DNA from: a virus
Virus record (IMG/VR): IMGVR_UViG_3300028676_000029
Location: 1 to 27,175 of that record
Strand: one strand, 5' to 3'
DNA length: 27,175 bases
Below the pieces are notes generated by a model, which was not told where the DNA came from, did no database searches, and saw only the letters and a program-made list of their open reading frames with translations. Within the stretch, counting starts at the first letter, position 1, and each line of letters opens with the position of its first letter. Positions 9,286 through 19,351 of the stretch are shown in pieces. Both the position numbers and the translations under genes were made by a program.

Positions 9286-11109
9286 TTATCTACCTATAGG
9301 TGAATAAGGGTCTTTATTAGTATCTCCTGCAACTTGATTTAATCCATGTGAAACTACTTGTAATAAACCATCTCTTAATTGTAAACTAGCTTTTTTAGCT
9401 AAGTCTAAACGTCCTTGTTGTATATAACTTTGTACAAGTTTATCTCCATCTTGAATAGTCTTAGTATAATCATCACTTACCACATGATTAATTTTATACT
9501 CTTTACCACTCTGAGTAGTTACTACTAATCCATTAAATAAAGGAGAGTACTTAATATCAGTTATTAAAGGTTTAGATTTCTCAGGATTTACTCTATTCTT
9601 TTCTAAATCACTTAAACTAACTGTTTTATCTGTATGTAATTTATAACCTTCACTAGCATCTCCAATAGGAGTTAAACTCTTATTATCTGATGTGACTGCT
9701 TGAGTTATAAGATTATCTGCTCCTTTATAATCAGATAGACCAAATCCATAACTTGTATGTCTTGTCTGAGCATGTTGCTCAGTAAAACCAATTTTATTTT
9801 TTACATCTCTCCAATTATCTTTAGTAGTAATACCATAAGATTTTAAATTATTATAATCATCTGTACTAAGTACAGTAGGTTTTTTCATAGCCATTAATCT
9901 AGATACTTCTTTATGATGTACATCTATACCTCTTTGGTCATAGTCAGCTTCAGAGTATCTTTGAGGATTCTTCATCATATCATTATAAGATGAACCAGTT
10001 GGCATTGATTTATATTTAGCTGATACTGCTGCTATTTGTTTGTCAATATTTTTATTATAATCCATTACACTCTCATATTGAGCAACTGGATTAATATTTC
10101 CATTTCTACTAAATGCTGTACTTAATGGTACACCATTTGCATCAAACAATTTAGATTTAATACCACTAATTTGTTTAGCTATTGGAGTATTAATATTATA
10201 GTAACTAGAGGTAAATGGTAAAGACCCTGATTCTCCTGAAGGTGCTTGTAAGGCTTTTGCTGCTTTAATTTTAGCAGCTTCTTCCATATTAAATCTTAAT
10301 AACCAATCTGCCTCAGGTCTATTCTCTGTTTTACCTAAAGCAGCATATAATCCTTGATTAGCAAATCCTTTAATCTTATTAACTGCATCAGGAGTACCCC
10401 ATTGAGTAACACCACTATTAGCTATTGCATTATCTCTAATATTCTTTAATTGTAATGCTATACCTTTTAAATTGGGGTCAGCATCAGGAGAATTTAATAC
10501 TTGTTGTATAGTATTAGGGTCAACACCCATTTGAGTCACAATATTTAAGAATCCATGACCTAGTTTTTTAATATTAGGGTCTTGTATTGTTCTATCAGCA
10601 AACTCTTTAGATTGATTAGCAACCTGTTGTAATACTGCTGCACCTGAAGCATACTGAGAAGTAAGAGTAGGATTCTTCATAAAATCATCAATAGATGTAT
10701 TAGAAAAATCTTTATTGAATACCACTGAATTATCTCTAGCTCTTAATTCATTTTGGAATGCTACACCTTTTTGTCTATTAGTATAAGCTTCTTCAATAGG
10801 AGCAATATTACTAGAATAACCTGATTTTAAATCAACAAGTGATTGTCTACTAGTGGGGGTTAATCCACTAGAAGCAAGGGCACTTGATTGTTGTTTTAAG
10901 TTATCTAAATAATCACTATATTGTTTGTAAGCTACTGGGTCTTTAATAGGGTCAAGTCTACCTTTCCAAGCATCTGCTAATGTTTCTAATTTACCCTCAT
11001 CATCCTGTATAGCTTTATGTTCTGTATCTGCCATAGCTACAGGAGCCATCATATCTTGATATGAGAAAGGGTCAAATCTTGCAGAAGTTACAATCATATT
11101 AGAATCCAT
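9286..11109 (-). CDS. 607-aa crAss-like virion cargo protein
   Basis: The N-terminus (ARFDPFSYQDMMAPVAMA, then a helical region with LTPTSRQSLVDL near residue 83) belongs to a protein family I know from crAss-like phages, where it lies between a Gly/Gln-rich protein and the giant cargo proteins. It is mainly helical and soluble-looking, with no signal peptide or clear membrane segment. Related proteins are thought to be carried inside the capsid or tail barrel and ejected. The ATG at 11109 lies inside the end of the 910-aa gene (11-base overlap), which indicates translational coupling; a second Met at codon 5 (MIVTSARFDPF) is an alternative start. The biochemical role is unknown. Confidence 0.65.
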   Translation of the reverse strand: MDSNMIVTSARFDPFSYQDMMAPVAMADTEHKAIQDDEGKLETLADAWKGRLDPIKDPVAYKQYSDYLDNLKQQSSALASSGLTPTSRQSLVDLKSGYSSNIAPIEEAYTNRQKGVAFQNELRARDNSVVFNKDFSNTSIDDFMKNPTLTSQYASGAAVLQQVANQSKEFADRTIQDPNIKKLGHGFLNIVTQMGVDPNTIQQVLNSPDADPNLKGIALQLKNIRDNAIANSGVTQWGTPDAVNKIKGFANQGLYAALGKTENRPEADWLLRFNMEEAAKIKAAKALQAPSGESGSLPFTSSYYNINTPIAKQISGIKSKLFDANGVPLSTAFSRNGNINPVAQYESVMDYNKNIDKQIAAVSAKYKSMPTGSSYNDMMKNPQRYSEADYDQRGIDVHHKEVSRLMAMKKPTVLSTDDYNNLKSYGITTKDNWRDVKNKIGFTEQHAQTRHTSYGFGLSDYKGADNLITQAVTSDNKSLTPIGDASEGYKLHTDKTVSLSDLEKNRVNPEKSKPLITDIKYSPLFNGLVVTTQSGKEYKINHVVSDDYTKTIQDGDKLVQSYIQQGRLDLAKKASLQLRDGLLQVVSHGLNQVAGDTNKDPYSPIGR

Positions 11110-13831
11110 AATCTAATCCTTTCTTAGTTTTAAGTGGTCCACCATTCTTTTTCTTATTTTTATAAGCAACTTGTCCATCCATTAACATTTTATAGTATAA
11201 TGCAGGATTTGATGCAATCATTTCTCTACTAACAGCTTCTTTACCTATATTACCTAAGTCACCAATAAAGTTATTTCTATTAGTATTCTTAGCCATATTA
11301 AAATTAGATTTAGCTTGGTCTTTTAACATAGCTGATTTAAAAGCCATTTCATTATTAATACCTTGTTCCCAGTTAGATTGCTGAGCATTAAACTGATTAG
11401 TTCCTCTATTAAAATCTTCAACTCTTTGTCTTTGTCCTAAATTATATTCTTCAGCTTTTTGTGCTAAACTTCCTAATCCTTCATTATAATTATTATCAGC
11501 ACTAAGTAATCCTGCTGCATAAGTAGCTCTATTACCACCACTTGCATTAGCTAAACCACTTCTTGTAGCTCCTGCATTAGCATTAAGTTTATTAATATAA
11601 TAATCTCTATCCATAGGAGTATAACCTAAATAGTTACCAATTGTTTGACCTTTAACTTTTAATCCTGCTACAGTATTAGCTGCTGTATAATCAGGTTTAT
11701 TAGTAACACCTAAAGCATCTGTAAGAGTAGCAATACCTGAAGCAGCTGTTGGTATAAACCTAGCATATCCCATATTAGTATCATTAAGAAAACTAGGATT
11801 AGTAGGAGGAGTTGCTATATTTTGACCATAAGTTACTCTACTTGCATCTTTAGTAATAGCTCCATTAATATCAGGTATAATAGGAGTAGCACCTTCAGCT
11901 CTATTACCTAAACTATTACCTAAAATACTTTGGTCATGAGCATATTTATCTATATCAATACCTGTTAAAGCAGGAGGATTTAAATAATCCATCTGTCCTT
12001 GTGTTGCATATATATTACCTCCAAATGCCATCATTTGTGGTTGACCTTGTGGCTGTCCACCTTGTTGAGGTACTTGTAATCCTTGACCTCCACCTTGTTG
12101 TTGACCTTGTGCAGCTACTTGTTGAGACACTTGCTGTACTAATTGCATGGCTTGTTGTTGAGGAATCCCAGCAGTTACTAATTGTCTTATAACTTGCTGT
12201 GGAGACATACCTTGTTGAATCCATTGTGATACTTCTTGAATTATTTGTTGCATATTAGGTTCAATTCCTTGAGGACTATCACCTTTACTTACTTGTCCAC
12301 CTTTAGCCATTTCTTGTGGTTGTTGTGTTTGTTGAGTTGGGTCTTGTTGTGGAGCAACTGGTTGTGCTGGTTGTGCTATTTGACCTTGTTTTATAGCAGC
12401 AATCTGAGCAGCATTTTGTTGTCTTTGAGTCTTTTTAGTTTTTAATATCTCTTGAGCTTGTTTAAGTTTATTCATTGAATCATCTAAACCATTTTTACTA
12501 ATAGGGTCATTAGGTCTTTCATCTGATTCTTTTGATAATACTTTAGCAATATCTCCAAAAGTTTTATTCTTAAATTTATTAGGTAATCCAACTTCTTCTA
12601 ATAATTTATCAGTAGGAGTTAATCTATTACTATAAATATAATCATTATATTTTACTTCACCTTCTTCTACTAAATTAGGTTTACCATTTTGTCCAATACC
12701 TTGAGGTATACCACCTAAAGGATTTTGTTCATGCGTATTACCTGTATTAAAAGCTGTAACACCATTACTAAATGCATTAGTACCACTTGATATATTACCA
12801 CCCTCAGCAAACATATCTCCAGTAGGAGTAGATGCTTCAAATCCTTTATAAGCATTTGGGTCAGTAGCTCTAGCTTTCATAACATCTGATAATTTAATAG
12901 GTCTTAAATAATTATTATGATTAGGGTCAGGGAAATCTCCTAAATAATCAACTCTAGTTGGTTTAGGAGTTATAGTAGCAGCATTTACATATTCATGTAC
13001 TTTACCTACATTCTTATCTTGAGCATATTTTAATAAATCTTCTTTACTATTTATATAACCTGTAGGTTTTAAATCTGTTAAAGCTCTACTTAAAGTATCA
13101 GGATTAGATACTAAAGCATTTAAATTATTAAGATATGTTTTAGTATAATTACCATCTTGTAATCCAGTAAACCCACCATCTGCAAAGTACTGAGATTTAG
13201 CTAGATTACTATTATTTATATCTACCTTATTAATTTGAGCATTAAAATTACCCAATTGTTGTTGTCTTAATGCTTGTTCTCTATTATCTCTTGCTTTATT
13301 ACCAAATATAGAAGATATACCTCCTGCAAGTAATCCAATACCTGCACCTACTCCTATACCTATAGGTCCTAAAGCAGCACCTGCACTAGCTCCTGCCATA
13401 CCATCTTTTAAAGCAGAACCCATCACATTATTTTTAGTTATTGATACTGGTTTATAAGCATCAAATGCACTAGCAATATCATCATTACTATTAGCATTAA
13501 TAGCAACATTATTTACTTTAGGTACTTTCATATTACCAAATACATCAGAACCTATATTCATTGCTCCTGAAGCTATACCCATAGCACCACTAGCACTTAA
13601 ACCTGATGTAGAAGCAGAAACAGCAGAGTTACCATCAAATGCTCCAGTAGATTTTGCTAAAGAATTTAATTTAGTAGTTCCTTGATTTACAATAGAATTC
13701 ATATCTAAAGGATTAGATACAGTAACTCCATCTAAAGGATTTTTGAGATAATTCATCTCATCTCCTAAAGCAAATATGTTTCCCTTCTTTCTATTTTTAA
13801 CTTTATTCTTTTTATTAGTAATCATAATCAA
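11099..13831 (-). CDS. 910-aa Gly-zipper and Gln-rich virion protein, first gene of the cargo operon
   Basis: This protein has a basic N-terminus ending in FALGDEMNYL, a form seen at the start of this crAss-like family. Residues about 138-177 form a Gly/Ala zipper (GASAGAALGPIGIGVGAGIG, then LLAGG), a candidate membrane-inserting segment. Around residue 385 is NLVEEGEVKYNDYIYSNRL, and later RPNDPISKNGL, both family signatures. Residues about 460-610 are very Gln-rich low complexity. The C-terminal part is helical (ANASGGNRATYAAGLL) and ends in a Lys/Gly-rich tail. It is probably a tail or cargo protein ejected early, perhaps helping the passage across the envelope; this is inference. The ATG at 13831 lies only about 11 bases after a promoter-like box, so the leader would be very short; Met3 and Met26 are alternative starts. 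Confidence 0.65.
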   Translation of the reverse strand: MIMITNKKNKVKNRKKGNIFALGDEMNYLKNPLDGVTVSNPLDMNSIVNQGTTKLNSLAKSTGAFDGNSAVSASTSGLSASGAMGIASGAMNIGSDVFGNMKVPKVNNVAINANSNDDIASAFDAYKPVSITKNNVMGSALKDGMAGASAGAALGPIGIGVGAGIGLLAGGISSIFGNKARDNREQALRQQQLGNFNAQINKVDINNSNLAKSQYFADGGFTGLQDGNYTKTYLNNLNALVSNPDTLSRALTDLKPTGYINSKEDLLKYAQDKNVGKVHEYVNAATITPKPTRVDYLGDFPDPNHNNYLRPIKLSDVMKARATDPNAYKGFEASTPTGDMFAEGGNISSGTNAFSNGVTAFNTGNTHEQNPLGGIPQGIGQNGKPNLVEEGEVKYNDYIYSNRLTPTDKLLEEVGLPNKFKNKTFGDIAKVLSKESDERPNDPISKNGLDDSMNKLKQAQEILKTKKTQRQQNAAQIAAIKQGQIAQPAQPVAPQQDPTQQTQQPQEMAKGGQVSKGDSPQGIEPNMQQIIQEVSQWIQQGMSPQQVIRQLVTAGIPQQQAMQLVQQVSQQVAAQGQQQGGGQGLQVPQQGGQPQGQPQMMAFGGNIYATQGQMDYLNPPALTGIDIDKYAHDQSILGNSLGNRAEGATPIIPDINGAITKDASRVTYGQNIATPPTNPSFLNDTNMGYARFIPTAASGIATLTDALGVTNKPDYTAANTVAGLKVKGQTIGNYLGYTPMDRDYYINKLNANAGATRSGLANASGGNRATYAAGLLSADNNYNEGLGSLAQKAEEYNLGQRQRVEDFNRGTNQFNAQQSNWEQGINNEMAFKSAMLKDQAKSNFNMAKNTNRNNFIGDLGNIGKEAVSREMIASNPALYYKMLMDGQVAYKNKKKNGGPLKTKKGLDYGF

Positions 13832-13842
13832 ATCATTTTAAA

Positions 13843-13874
13843 CAAAGATAAGTAAAATTATCTACACTTACAAG
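13843..13874 (-). promoter_or_regulatory. Bacteroidota-type promoter for the cargo operon
   Basis: On the minus strand CTTG, 20 bases, then TATCTTTG matches the Bacteroidota primary-sigma consensus (TTTG, 19-21 bases, TAnnTTTG) with one mismatch in the upstream box. The core TTTTACWTATCTTTGTTTAA is shared with the other promoter-like site near 25.92 kb. It lies directly downstream of the terminator that ends the muzzle gene and just before the 910-aa gene, where a new transcript would have to start. No experimental start site is known to me. Confidence 0.6.
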
Positions 13875-13882
13875 TTTTTTAT

Positions 13883-13922
13883 TAAAAAAATAATAGGAGA
13901 TAAGTAAAATACTTATCCCCTA
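13883..13922 (-). terminator. Intrinsic terminator after the muzzle gene
   Basis: Arms at 13894-13905 and 13911-13922 form a 12-base-pair stem (one position is a G-U pair in the minus-strand transcript) around a five-base loop, followed on the minus strand by TTATTTTTTT. The hairpin begins a few bases after the muzzle stop codon and precedes a promoter-like site, so it should separate the tail operon from the cargo operon. Confidence 0.75.
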
Positions 13923-13927
13923 CCTAT

Positions 13928-16900
13928 TTATACTGTATAGTTTACTACTAAATCATGTAATACAGTTTTATTCTCAGTCTGTCCACTACCTATTAAACTA
14001 AGATATAACCAAGGATTTCTCATCCTATCTACACCAAATCTTCTATGAGAACTACCTGGTCTATTACCTCCTATTCTTCTTGAAGTATCAGTTGGAATAG
14101 TGGCTCTCCATACTCTAAACTTTTGTTTTAAAGTAGATTTTATATTAGCTGTTTCAGTTAATTCATTACTACCAGTCTGATACTCATTCCAAACATTTAA
14201 CATGTCAAATGGTTTTAAATCACTTATCACATTATTAGAATCAAATGTATCAGCTCTAAAACTTATTGTATTAAATACTTTAGTTCTATGAGGGTCTTTA
14301 TTAGCAATAACAGTAACCCAAAAAGGTTGTTTAAAATTAAAATACTCTCCATATTTACCAGCATTTTGTTCCCATAAATATAAAGTAGTATCTCCATCAG
14401 GTACTGTTAAGAAAGGTCTTCTTAATGATAAGAAGGTATCAAAAGCATTAAACATGAATGGAGTAGCTTTATAACTATAAAAAGATAAAAACTGTTGCAT
14501 TAATTCTGAATAACCTAAACAATAATCTCCATTTATAAAATATACTATACTATTTACTTTATCATATTGAGATGTAAAAGTATTGTAAGTACTTGGTAAC
14601 CAACTAATTTCATTAGTAATATTATTATTAGACCATGAATGGAATCCTAATTTATCAGATAAACACTCAGGTCTATTACCATTAAATAGATAAATACCTT
14701 TAGTAATATTATCAATAAAATATAAACCAAAATCAGATTGAGTTATACTCCATTTATTTCTAGTTCCTACAGTTGTAGTTGCATATCTTTTACCATCAAC
14801 TTTAGCACTATTAGCTATTTCAATAGGTACACCATCTGAAGTATTTACTTGGATTCTACTATTATACTGTATAGTACCAATAGCTTTATCTTGGAATACA
14901 ACTAACTCATTATTTAAATTTCTAATAGCATTAACTGAACCATACACACCATCTAAATCTAAAGTATTAGCTAAAGTTAAATTAGTCCATGTATCTATCA
15001 AATCTCCTGCTATTTTAGATTTAGTCCATGATATAGTATTAGGAAAATTATCTATATTAAACCTATTATAGTTTAAAGCATTATAAGTAAAGAAGTTATT
15101 TCTTTGATTATATACTGGATTGAATAAATTAAAATTAATAGGTGTATCTAAAGTATTATCTAAGTTACCTCTATTTTTATCAGTTCTACTATCTAAATTT
15201 ATATGAGTCTCACATAAGAATGATACTACTTCTGATACTGAATTTACATTAGTTAATCCTGCTGTATAAGTCTTTAAACAATCATATCTTTGTATAAAAG
15301 TATCTCCCTCAGTATAATTAACTGTAAGAGTAGTTAAAGGTAATCCTGTAGTACCAAATAAAGATATTGGTTCACCACAAGGTAACCATGTATTAGCTTC
15401 AAAAGCTTCTTGAGTTTGTCCACCAAATCTATTAGCTATATCTTCATCATCTCTATATAATTCAGCAATCCATAATCCACTCTTTCCACTATTAGCTATA
15501 GTTATATCATCTTGGCTCATAGTATAAGCATCTGTTCTCCAAAATGAATTTACAGAATCTGTACTAACTTTATTATAACCATTTAAACTTGGAGCAATAG
15601 TTTGTACTCCACTATTCCATTTAAATCCAAATATAGCATGAGGTGTAGATTTATATTGTATTCTTACAGGCTCATAACCTATCTTATAATCTAATGGTAA
15701 TTCATCATCATTAATAGAATTATCATAAGACATACCACGATTAATAGTATCTATAACACCATTAAAAGCAGCTGTAATAGGGAAACTACTCCACTTACCA
15801 TAATCAGTATTATTAGTATTAGGCATTATGATTTTATCCACATTACCTTTATATACTATTTTTGAATTATCTTCTTCAGGTGAACCTATTTTAGTAATTA
15901 CACTTTCTGTTGAATTGAATACACTTATATCAGTTATTCCATGAGTAGGAGTCCAAATATTAGCAGATTCTAAATAAGAATTATAACCTGCATATCTTAA
16001 GTTAGACATTAATTTACTAGCTAACTTAGCACTATAATTAACAACAGATACAGGTTCATTATTTAATGACCTTTCAGCTTGCCAAGGATAAACCATAAAA
16101 TCAACTATAGTTCTACCGTGGTCTGTAGCACTATAATCATCATTTTTACTTCTTACAATCCTATCTTTCCATGCTGGTGAAGTTATTAAAGATTTATAAC
16201 CATAAGTACTATAGTTTCTGATACCTAAGTTATTAAATCTAAATCCTCCTACATCTTGTTTAGGAGCAGTAGAAGTAGTGATACTTAAATTAGAATTGAA
16301 TCCTGTTATATTAGTAAGCCCTATAATTCTTAATTTAAAATTATTATTCTCAATATTTTTTATATTATCATCAAATTCTATCTCAGGAGAATTTAAAGTC
16401 ATTACTGACTGGTCTATATAAAAATTAGAAGGATAGTAACTTACAAAATCAGTTGTTGCTACATCTCCCAAATAATGTTGAGTAGGAGTGCCATCATTAC
16501 ACTGAATCTCTCCATTAGTACTACGCCATCCTGGTATACCATAACCATGTCTAAACTCATTCCATTGACCATTATTAATAGGATTAATATTAGGTTCAAC
16601 TGGTCCATTAACTATAGGTCTTGAGAACCATGAAGCTATATTATCTACTGAATTATTATATCTATCTCCTACATTAAATAGAGTAGGATTTAATATTCCT
16701 TGTGCTATTACAGACCTATCATTTAATTGTGGATAAACCACAACACCTCTAACCCTAACATATCCTAATCCTATAAGGGTAGAAATTAAAGTAGAGTCAT
16801 TAATAGTATAGGATGCTTTAGAACCTTTAACTACTACACCATTTGAGTCTATATAAGTTTGAGGATTAATAGTATTTAATACATCATTAATCCATATAGT

Positions 16901-18106
16901 TTCAGACCATTTACCTGATGTATGTTGAGCTTGTATACCAAATCTATAAGTGTCTCTAACTTTAAAAGATTTCTGAGAAGAGTAAGCATCAGTAGATACA
17001 TTATCTATAAAAGTTCTATTTCTTAATGTTTCAGGTTTATAACCATAAAAAGAGTTATTAGACTCTTCATAGTATAAATTCTTTTCACTAAAAGTAATTG
17101 TTCTATCAATAATATTTAAAGTTTGTAGAGTTGGTCTATTAATCTTGATATTACCTATAAATAAAGTATTATCTTTTTGAGCTATATTATCAATTATTAA
17201 TTCTTCTCCACCAACATATAATAAATCTGAGGGAGTAATAGTACTACCAGCTGTATTAGTATCAGTATAATCAATTATACCTGTTAGGTTATCTTTAACT
17301 GAGATATCAGTTACTTTTCTCACAGTTGGAGTTGAATCTATACTAGTTCTTATTATACTATATATTCTTAAATAATCAAATTTAGTATCTAAGTTAGTAA
17401 TGTTAATATGGAAACTATTACTTATTTTTTCTTCAGCAGTACCACCTCTTTCTTTAAATGTACTATAATACAAAGGAGATACATAAAATATATTAGTTTC
17501 TTGTGCATATTGATTATAATAAGTAAAAGCATATTGTACTGTTCCTGATGGAAACATACCATCACTTAAATCATTCTTAACAATACTAACTACTTCTTTT
17601 AGTTGTAATGGTTGTACTGTATCAAATGATGTATTAGTATATACTTTAGAAGATATTATATTTACAAATCTTAGTTGATTCTTAGAATCAGTCCAATATA
17701 CTTTTATAATATCTTCATTCTCATAAAAAGATAAAGTTTCTATAGGATGCTCATTATCAAGATTTAAGTTACCATTAAATAACTGTACTCCTTTAATTAC
17801 ACCACTCTCTTTATAAATTTTATAAATTGTATCACCTAATGTAGTACTATGAGTAAATATAATTAATATATCTTTTACAATAGCATATCCTAAAGCATCT
17901 CCTTTAAGTGTTATCTTATTATCATCTACATCAGATATATCTACTATCTTATTACCCTTCTCAGTAGATAAAGCTAATAATGTATTAGAATCTCTTGATA
18001 TAAGAGACATATTCATATTTTCATATGCAAATTCACTACTGAATGAAGATTCAGTAATATCTCTTTGCATACCTCTAATTTTAAATTGCATTGCATCTAA
18101 CTGCAT
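13928..18106 (-). CDS. Tail muzzle / stabilisation protein, crAss-like (1392 aa)
   Basis: The N-terminus (MQFKIRGMQRDITESSF, then FAYENMNMSL) is the signature of the very long crAss-like tail protein described as the muzzle and often annotated as a stabilisation protein distantly related to P22 gp10. The body is beta-rich with many aromatic, Asn and Thr residues; the C-terminus contains SFRADTFD and an Arg-rich stretch (RRIGGNRPGSSHRRFG). In the virion this protein closes the end of the short tail barrel and holds back cargo and DNA. It starts five bases after the gp4-like gene and is followed by a terminator, so it is the last gene of the tail operon. The start is preceded by TTAATAG. I am confident of the family and less so of the exact structural role in this phage. 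Confidence 0.8.
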   Translation of the reverse strand: MQLDAMQFKIRGMQRDITESSFSSEFAYENMNMSLISRDSNTLLALSTEKGNKIVDISDVDDNKITLKGDALGYAIVKDILIIFTHSTTLGDTIYKIYKESGVIKGVQLFNGNLNLDNEHPIETLSFYENEDIIKVYWTDSKNQLRFVNIISSKVYTNTSFDTVQPLQLKEVVSIVKNDLSDGMFPSGTVQYAFTYYNQYAQETNIFYVSPLYYSTFKERGGTAEEKISNSFHINITNLDTKFDYLRIYSIIRTSIDSTPTVRKVTDISVKDNLTGIIDYTDTNTAGSTITPSDLLYVGGEELIIDNIAQKDNTLFIGNIKINRPTLQTLNIIDRTITFSEKNLYYEESNNSFYGYKPETLRNRTFIDNVSTDAYSSQKSFKVRDTYRFGIQAQHTSGKWSETIWINDVLNTINPQTYIDSNGVVVKGSKASYTINDSTLISTLIGLGYVRVRGVVVYPQLNDRSVIAQGILNPTLFNVGDRYNNSVDNIASWFSRPIVNGPVEPNINPINNGQWNEFRHGYGIPGWRSTNGEIQCNDGTPTQHYLGDVATTDFVSYYPSNFYIDQSVMTLNSPEIEFDDNIKNIENNNFKLRIIGLTNITGFNSNLSITTSTAPKQDVGGFRFNNLGIRNYSTYGYKSLITSPAWKDRIVRSKNDDYSATDHGRTIVDFMVYPWQAERSLNNEPVSVVNYSAKLASKLMSNLRYAGYNSYLESANIWTPTHGITDISVFNSTESVITKIGSPEEDNSKIVYKGNVDKIIMPNTNNTDYGKWSSFPITAAFNGVIDTINRGMSYDNSINDDELPLDYKIGYEPVRIQYKSTPHAIFGFKWNSGVQTIAPSLNGYNKVSTDSVNSFWRTDAYTMSQDDITIANSGKSGLWIAELYRDDEDIANRFGGQTQEAFEANTWLPCGEPISLFGTTGLPLTTLTVNYTEGDTFIQRYDCLKTYTAGLTNVNSVSEVVSFLCETHINLDSRTDKNRGNLDNTLDTPINFNLFNPVYNQRNNFFTYNALNYNRFNIDNFPNTISWTKSKIAGDLIDTWTNLTLANTLDLDGVYGSVNAIRNLNNELVVFQDKAIGTIQYNSRIQVNTSDGVPIEIANSAKVDGKRYATTTVGTRNKWSITQSDFGLYFIDNITKGIYLFNGNRPECLSDKLGFHSWSNNNITNEISWLPSTYNTFTSQYDKVNSIVYFINGDYCLGYSELMQQFLSFYSYKATPFMFNAFDTFLSLRRPFLTVPDGDTTLYLWEQNAGKYGEYFNFKQPFWVTVIANKDPHRTKVFNTISFRADTFDSNNVISDLKPFDMLNVWNEYQTGSNELTETANIKSTLKQKFRVWRATIPTDTSRRIGGNRPGSSHRRFGVDRMRNPWLYLSLIGSGQTENKTVLHDLVVNYTV

Positions 18107-18111
18107 AACTA

Positions 18112-18804
18112 TTAATGTTTAAAATTTTCTTTTCTACCATTATTAATAAACCCTTCTTGGAATTGATGGTCTCTTATTATAAGAGTTCTAAATGAATTGA
18201 ATAAAGTCTCAGCTTTAGATAAATCAAGTCTTTTAAATTCATTCTCACAAGAACCTACGGCAAATGCATATTGAGATTGAGTATTAGCTAATACATTTTG
18301 ATGTAATTTACCTAAATCATAAAGTATAGTAAATACTTGTACTTTTATATAAGCTTCTAAAGCTCTGGTAAAATTACTATTATCTGGTAACATAGGGAAT
18401 CCATTACTATCTGTTAAGAGTGCTCTGTAAGATAATATTATTTCTCCATCACTCATTGAGGTAACTATATTACCTCCCTGTATAACAAAAGTAGCTTCAT
18501 TACCTACATCAGGGTTATTTGTAGTAGTACCATCTTGTAATAAGTGGAAACTATCACTAGAGTATCTAATCCTTCTATTATTAAAAGATATTTGGATAGT
18601 ATCTATCCAATCTAAAGGTAATGTACCTATATAATTAGTAACAGGAATTGTAACTACTTTATCTACAAACATTCTTGGTACTCCTACTATTCTAAAGAAA
18701 TCAACTGTATAATCCACTACAGTTTCAAGAGTTAAATCAGCTAATAGAGGATGCCTCATTAACTTATCCATTATAACTCTTATACTTGTATATTGTTCAG
18801 CCAT
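18112..18804 (-). CDS. P22 gp4-like tail stabilisation / ring protein
   Basis: The 230-aa sequence starts with a helical region (YTSIRVIMDKLMRHPLLADL, then TVDFFRIVGVP), followed by a beta part (IGTLPLDWIDTIQISFNNRR) and a C-terminal helical region (LEAYIKVQVFTILYDLGKL). This pattern is that of the crAss-like adaptor proteins compared with the P22 tail accessory factor gp4, which form a dodecameric ring under the portal. It lies between the IHF/HU-like gene and the muzzle gene, with only five bases to the muzzle start, matching the known crAss-like order. The start at 18804 is preceded by AATTAATAAGCT. Which ring of the barrel it forms cannot be told from sequence alone. Confidence 0.6.
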   Translation of the reverse strand: MAEQYTSIRVIMDKLMRHPLLADLTLETVVDYTVDFFRIVGVPRMFVDKVVTIPVTNYIGTLPLDWIDTIQISFNNRRIRYSSDSFHLLQDGTTTNNPDVGNEATFVIQGGNIVTSMSDGEIILSYRALLTDSNGFPMLPDNSNFTRALEAYIKVQVFTILYDLGKLHQNVLANTQSQYAFAVGSCENEFKRLDLSKAETLFNSFRTLIIRDHQFQEGFINNGRKENFKH

Positions 18805-18814
18805 AGCTTATTAA

Positions 18815-19351
18815 TTATTTAAATGTAAAAGCATCAATAGTTCCACTACTTGCTGCTTGAAATATTTTCTTTTTTAATTCTCTATTTATATGTAACATAT
18901 AAAAAGATTTGTTTGTATATAGAGCCTTACTTTTATTATAGATGACTCTATAATTTTCTTTAGACTCTATTTTTATAAGAGTTTTATTTGCTTTAGCTTC
19001 TTCATCATCATACCAAAGTTTTAATGTAGAATCCCAATCAATAGGAGCTTTATAAACTAATCTACCATCCTCAGATATTTTAGGTTCTAACTTATACTTT
19101 CTTAGTTCTATTCTACCCATCCTTTCAGGTAAATTAATATCTTCTCCATTAGCTAAAAAATCTGCTAACATATTATTAGTTTCTCTAATAATGGCAAAGT
19201 ATTGACTTTCAGTTAATACAAACTTTTTATGCTTAGGTTTATGCTTTCTATAAAATTTATAAGCATCATATACACCATAAGAGTTGACTATTTTATGAAC
19301 TCTATTAGAAGATACTTTCTTCAAATCTTTTATAAACTCACTATATTTCAT
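18815..19351 (-). CDS. IHF/HU-like DNA-binding protein of the crAss-like structural cluster
   Basis: This is a small basic protein of 178 aa. The middle (LADFLANGEDINLPERMGRIELRKY, split here as LADFLANGEDINLP and ERMGRIELRKY) resembles the part of IHF/HU proteins that leads into the beta arm (typically 'GE.V.LPGFGTFEVR'). The N-terminus is Lys-rich (KHKPKHKKFVL), and the C-terminal half is an extension beyond the usual 90-100 residues of HU/IHF. An IHF-subunit-like gene at this place, next to the gp4-like tail gene, is a known feature of crAss-like phages. It may compact or bend DNA in packaging or be a virion component. Its ATG overlaps the upstream stop by one base (TAATG), so translation is coupled to the 252-aa gene. 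Confidence 0.6.
   Translation of the reverse strand: MKYSEFIKDLKKVSSNRVHKIVNSYGVYDAYKFYRKHKPKHKKFVLTESQYFAIIRETNNMLADFLANGEDINLPERMGRIELRKYKLEPKISEDGRLVYKAPIDWDSTLKLWYDDEEAKANKTLIKIESKENYRVIYNKSKALYTNKSFYMLHINRELKKKIFQAASSGTIDAFTFK

Noticed and set aside
12001-12445. Overlapping open frames on both strands in the Gln-codon-rich region
   Set aside because: They arise from the low-complexity CAA/CAG repeats of the 910-aa gene; the products are low-complexity and unlike any family.
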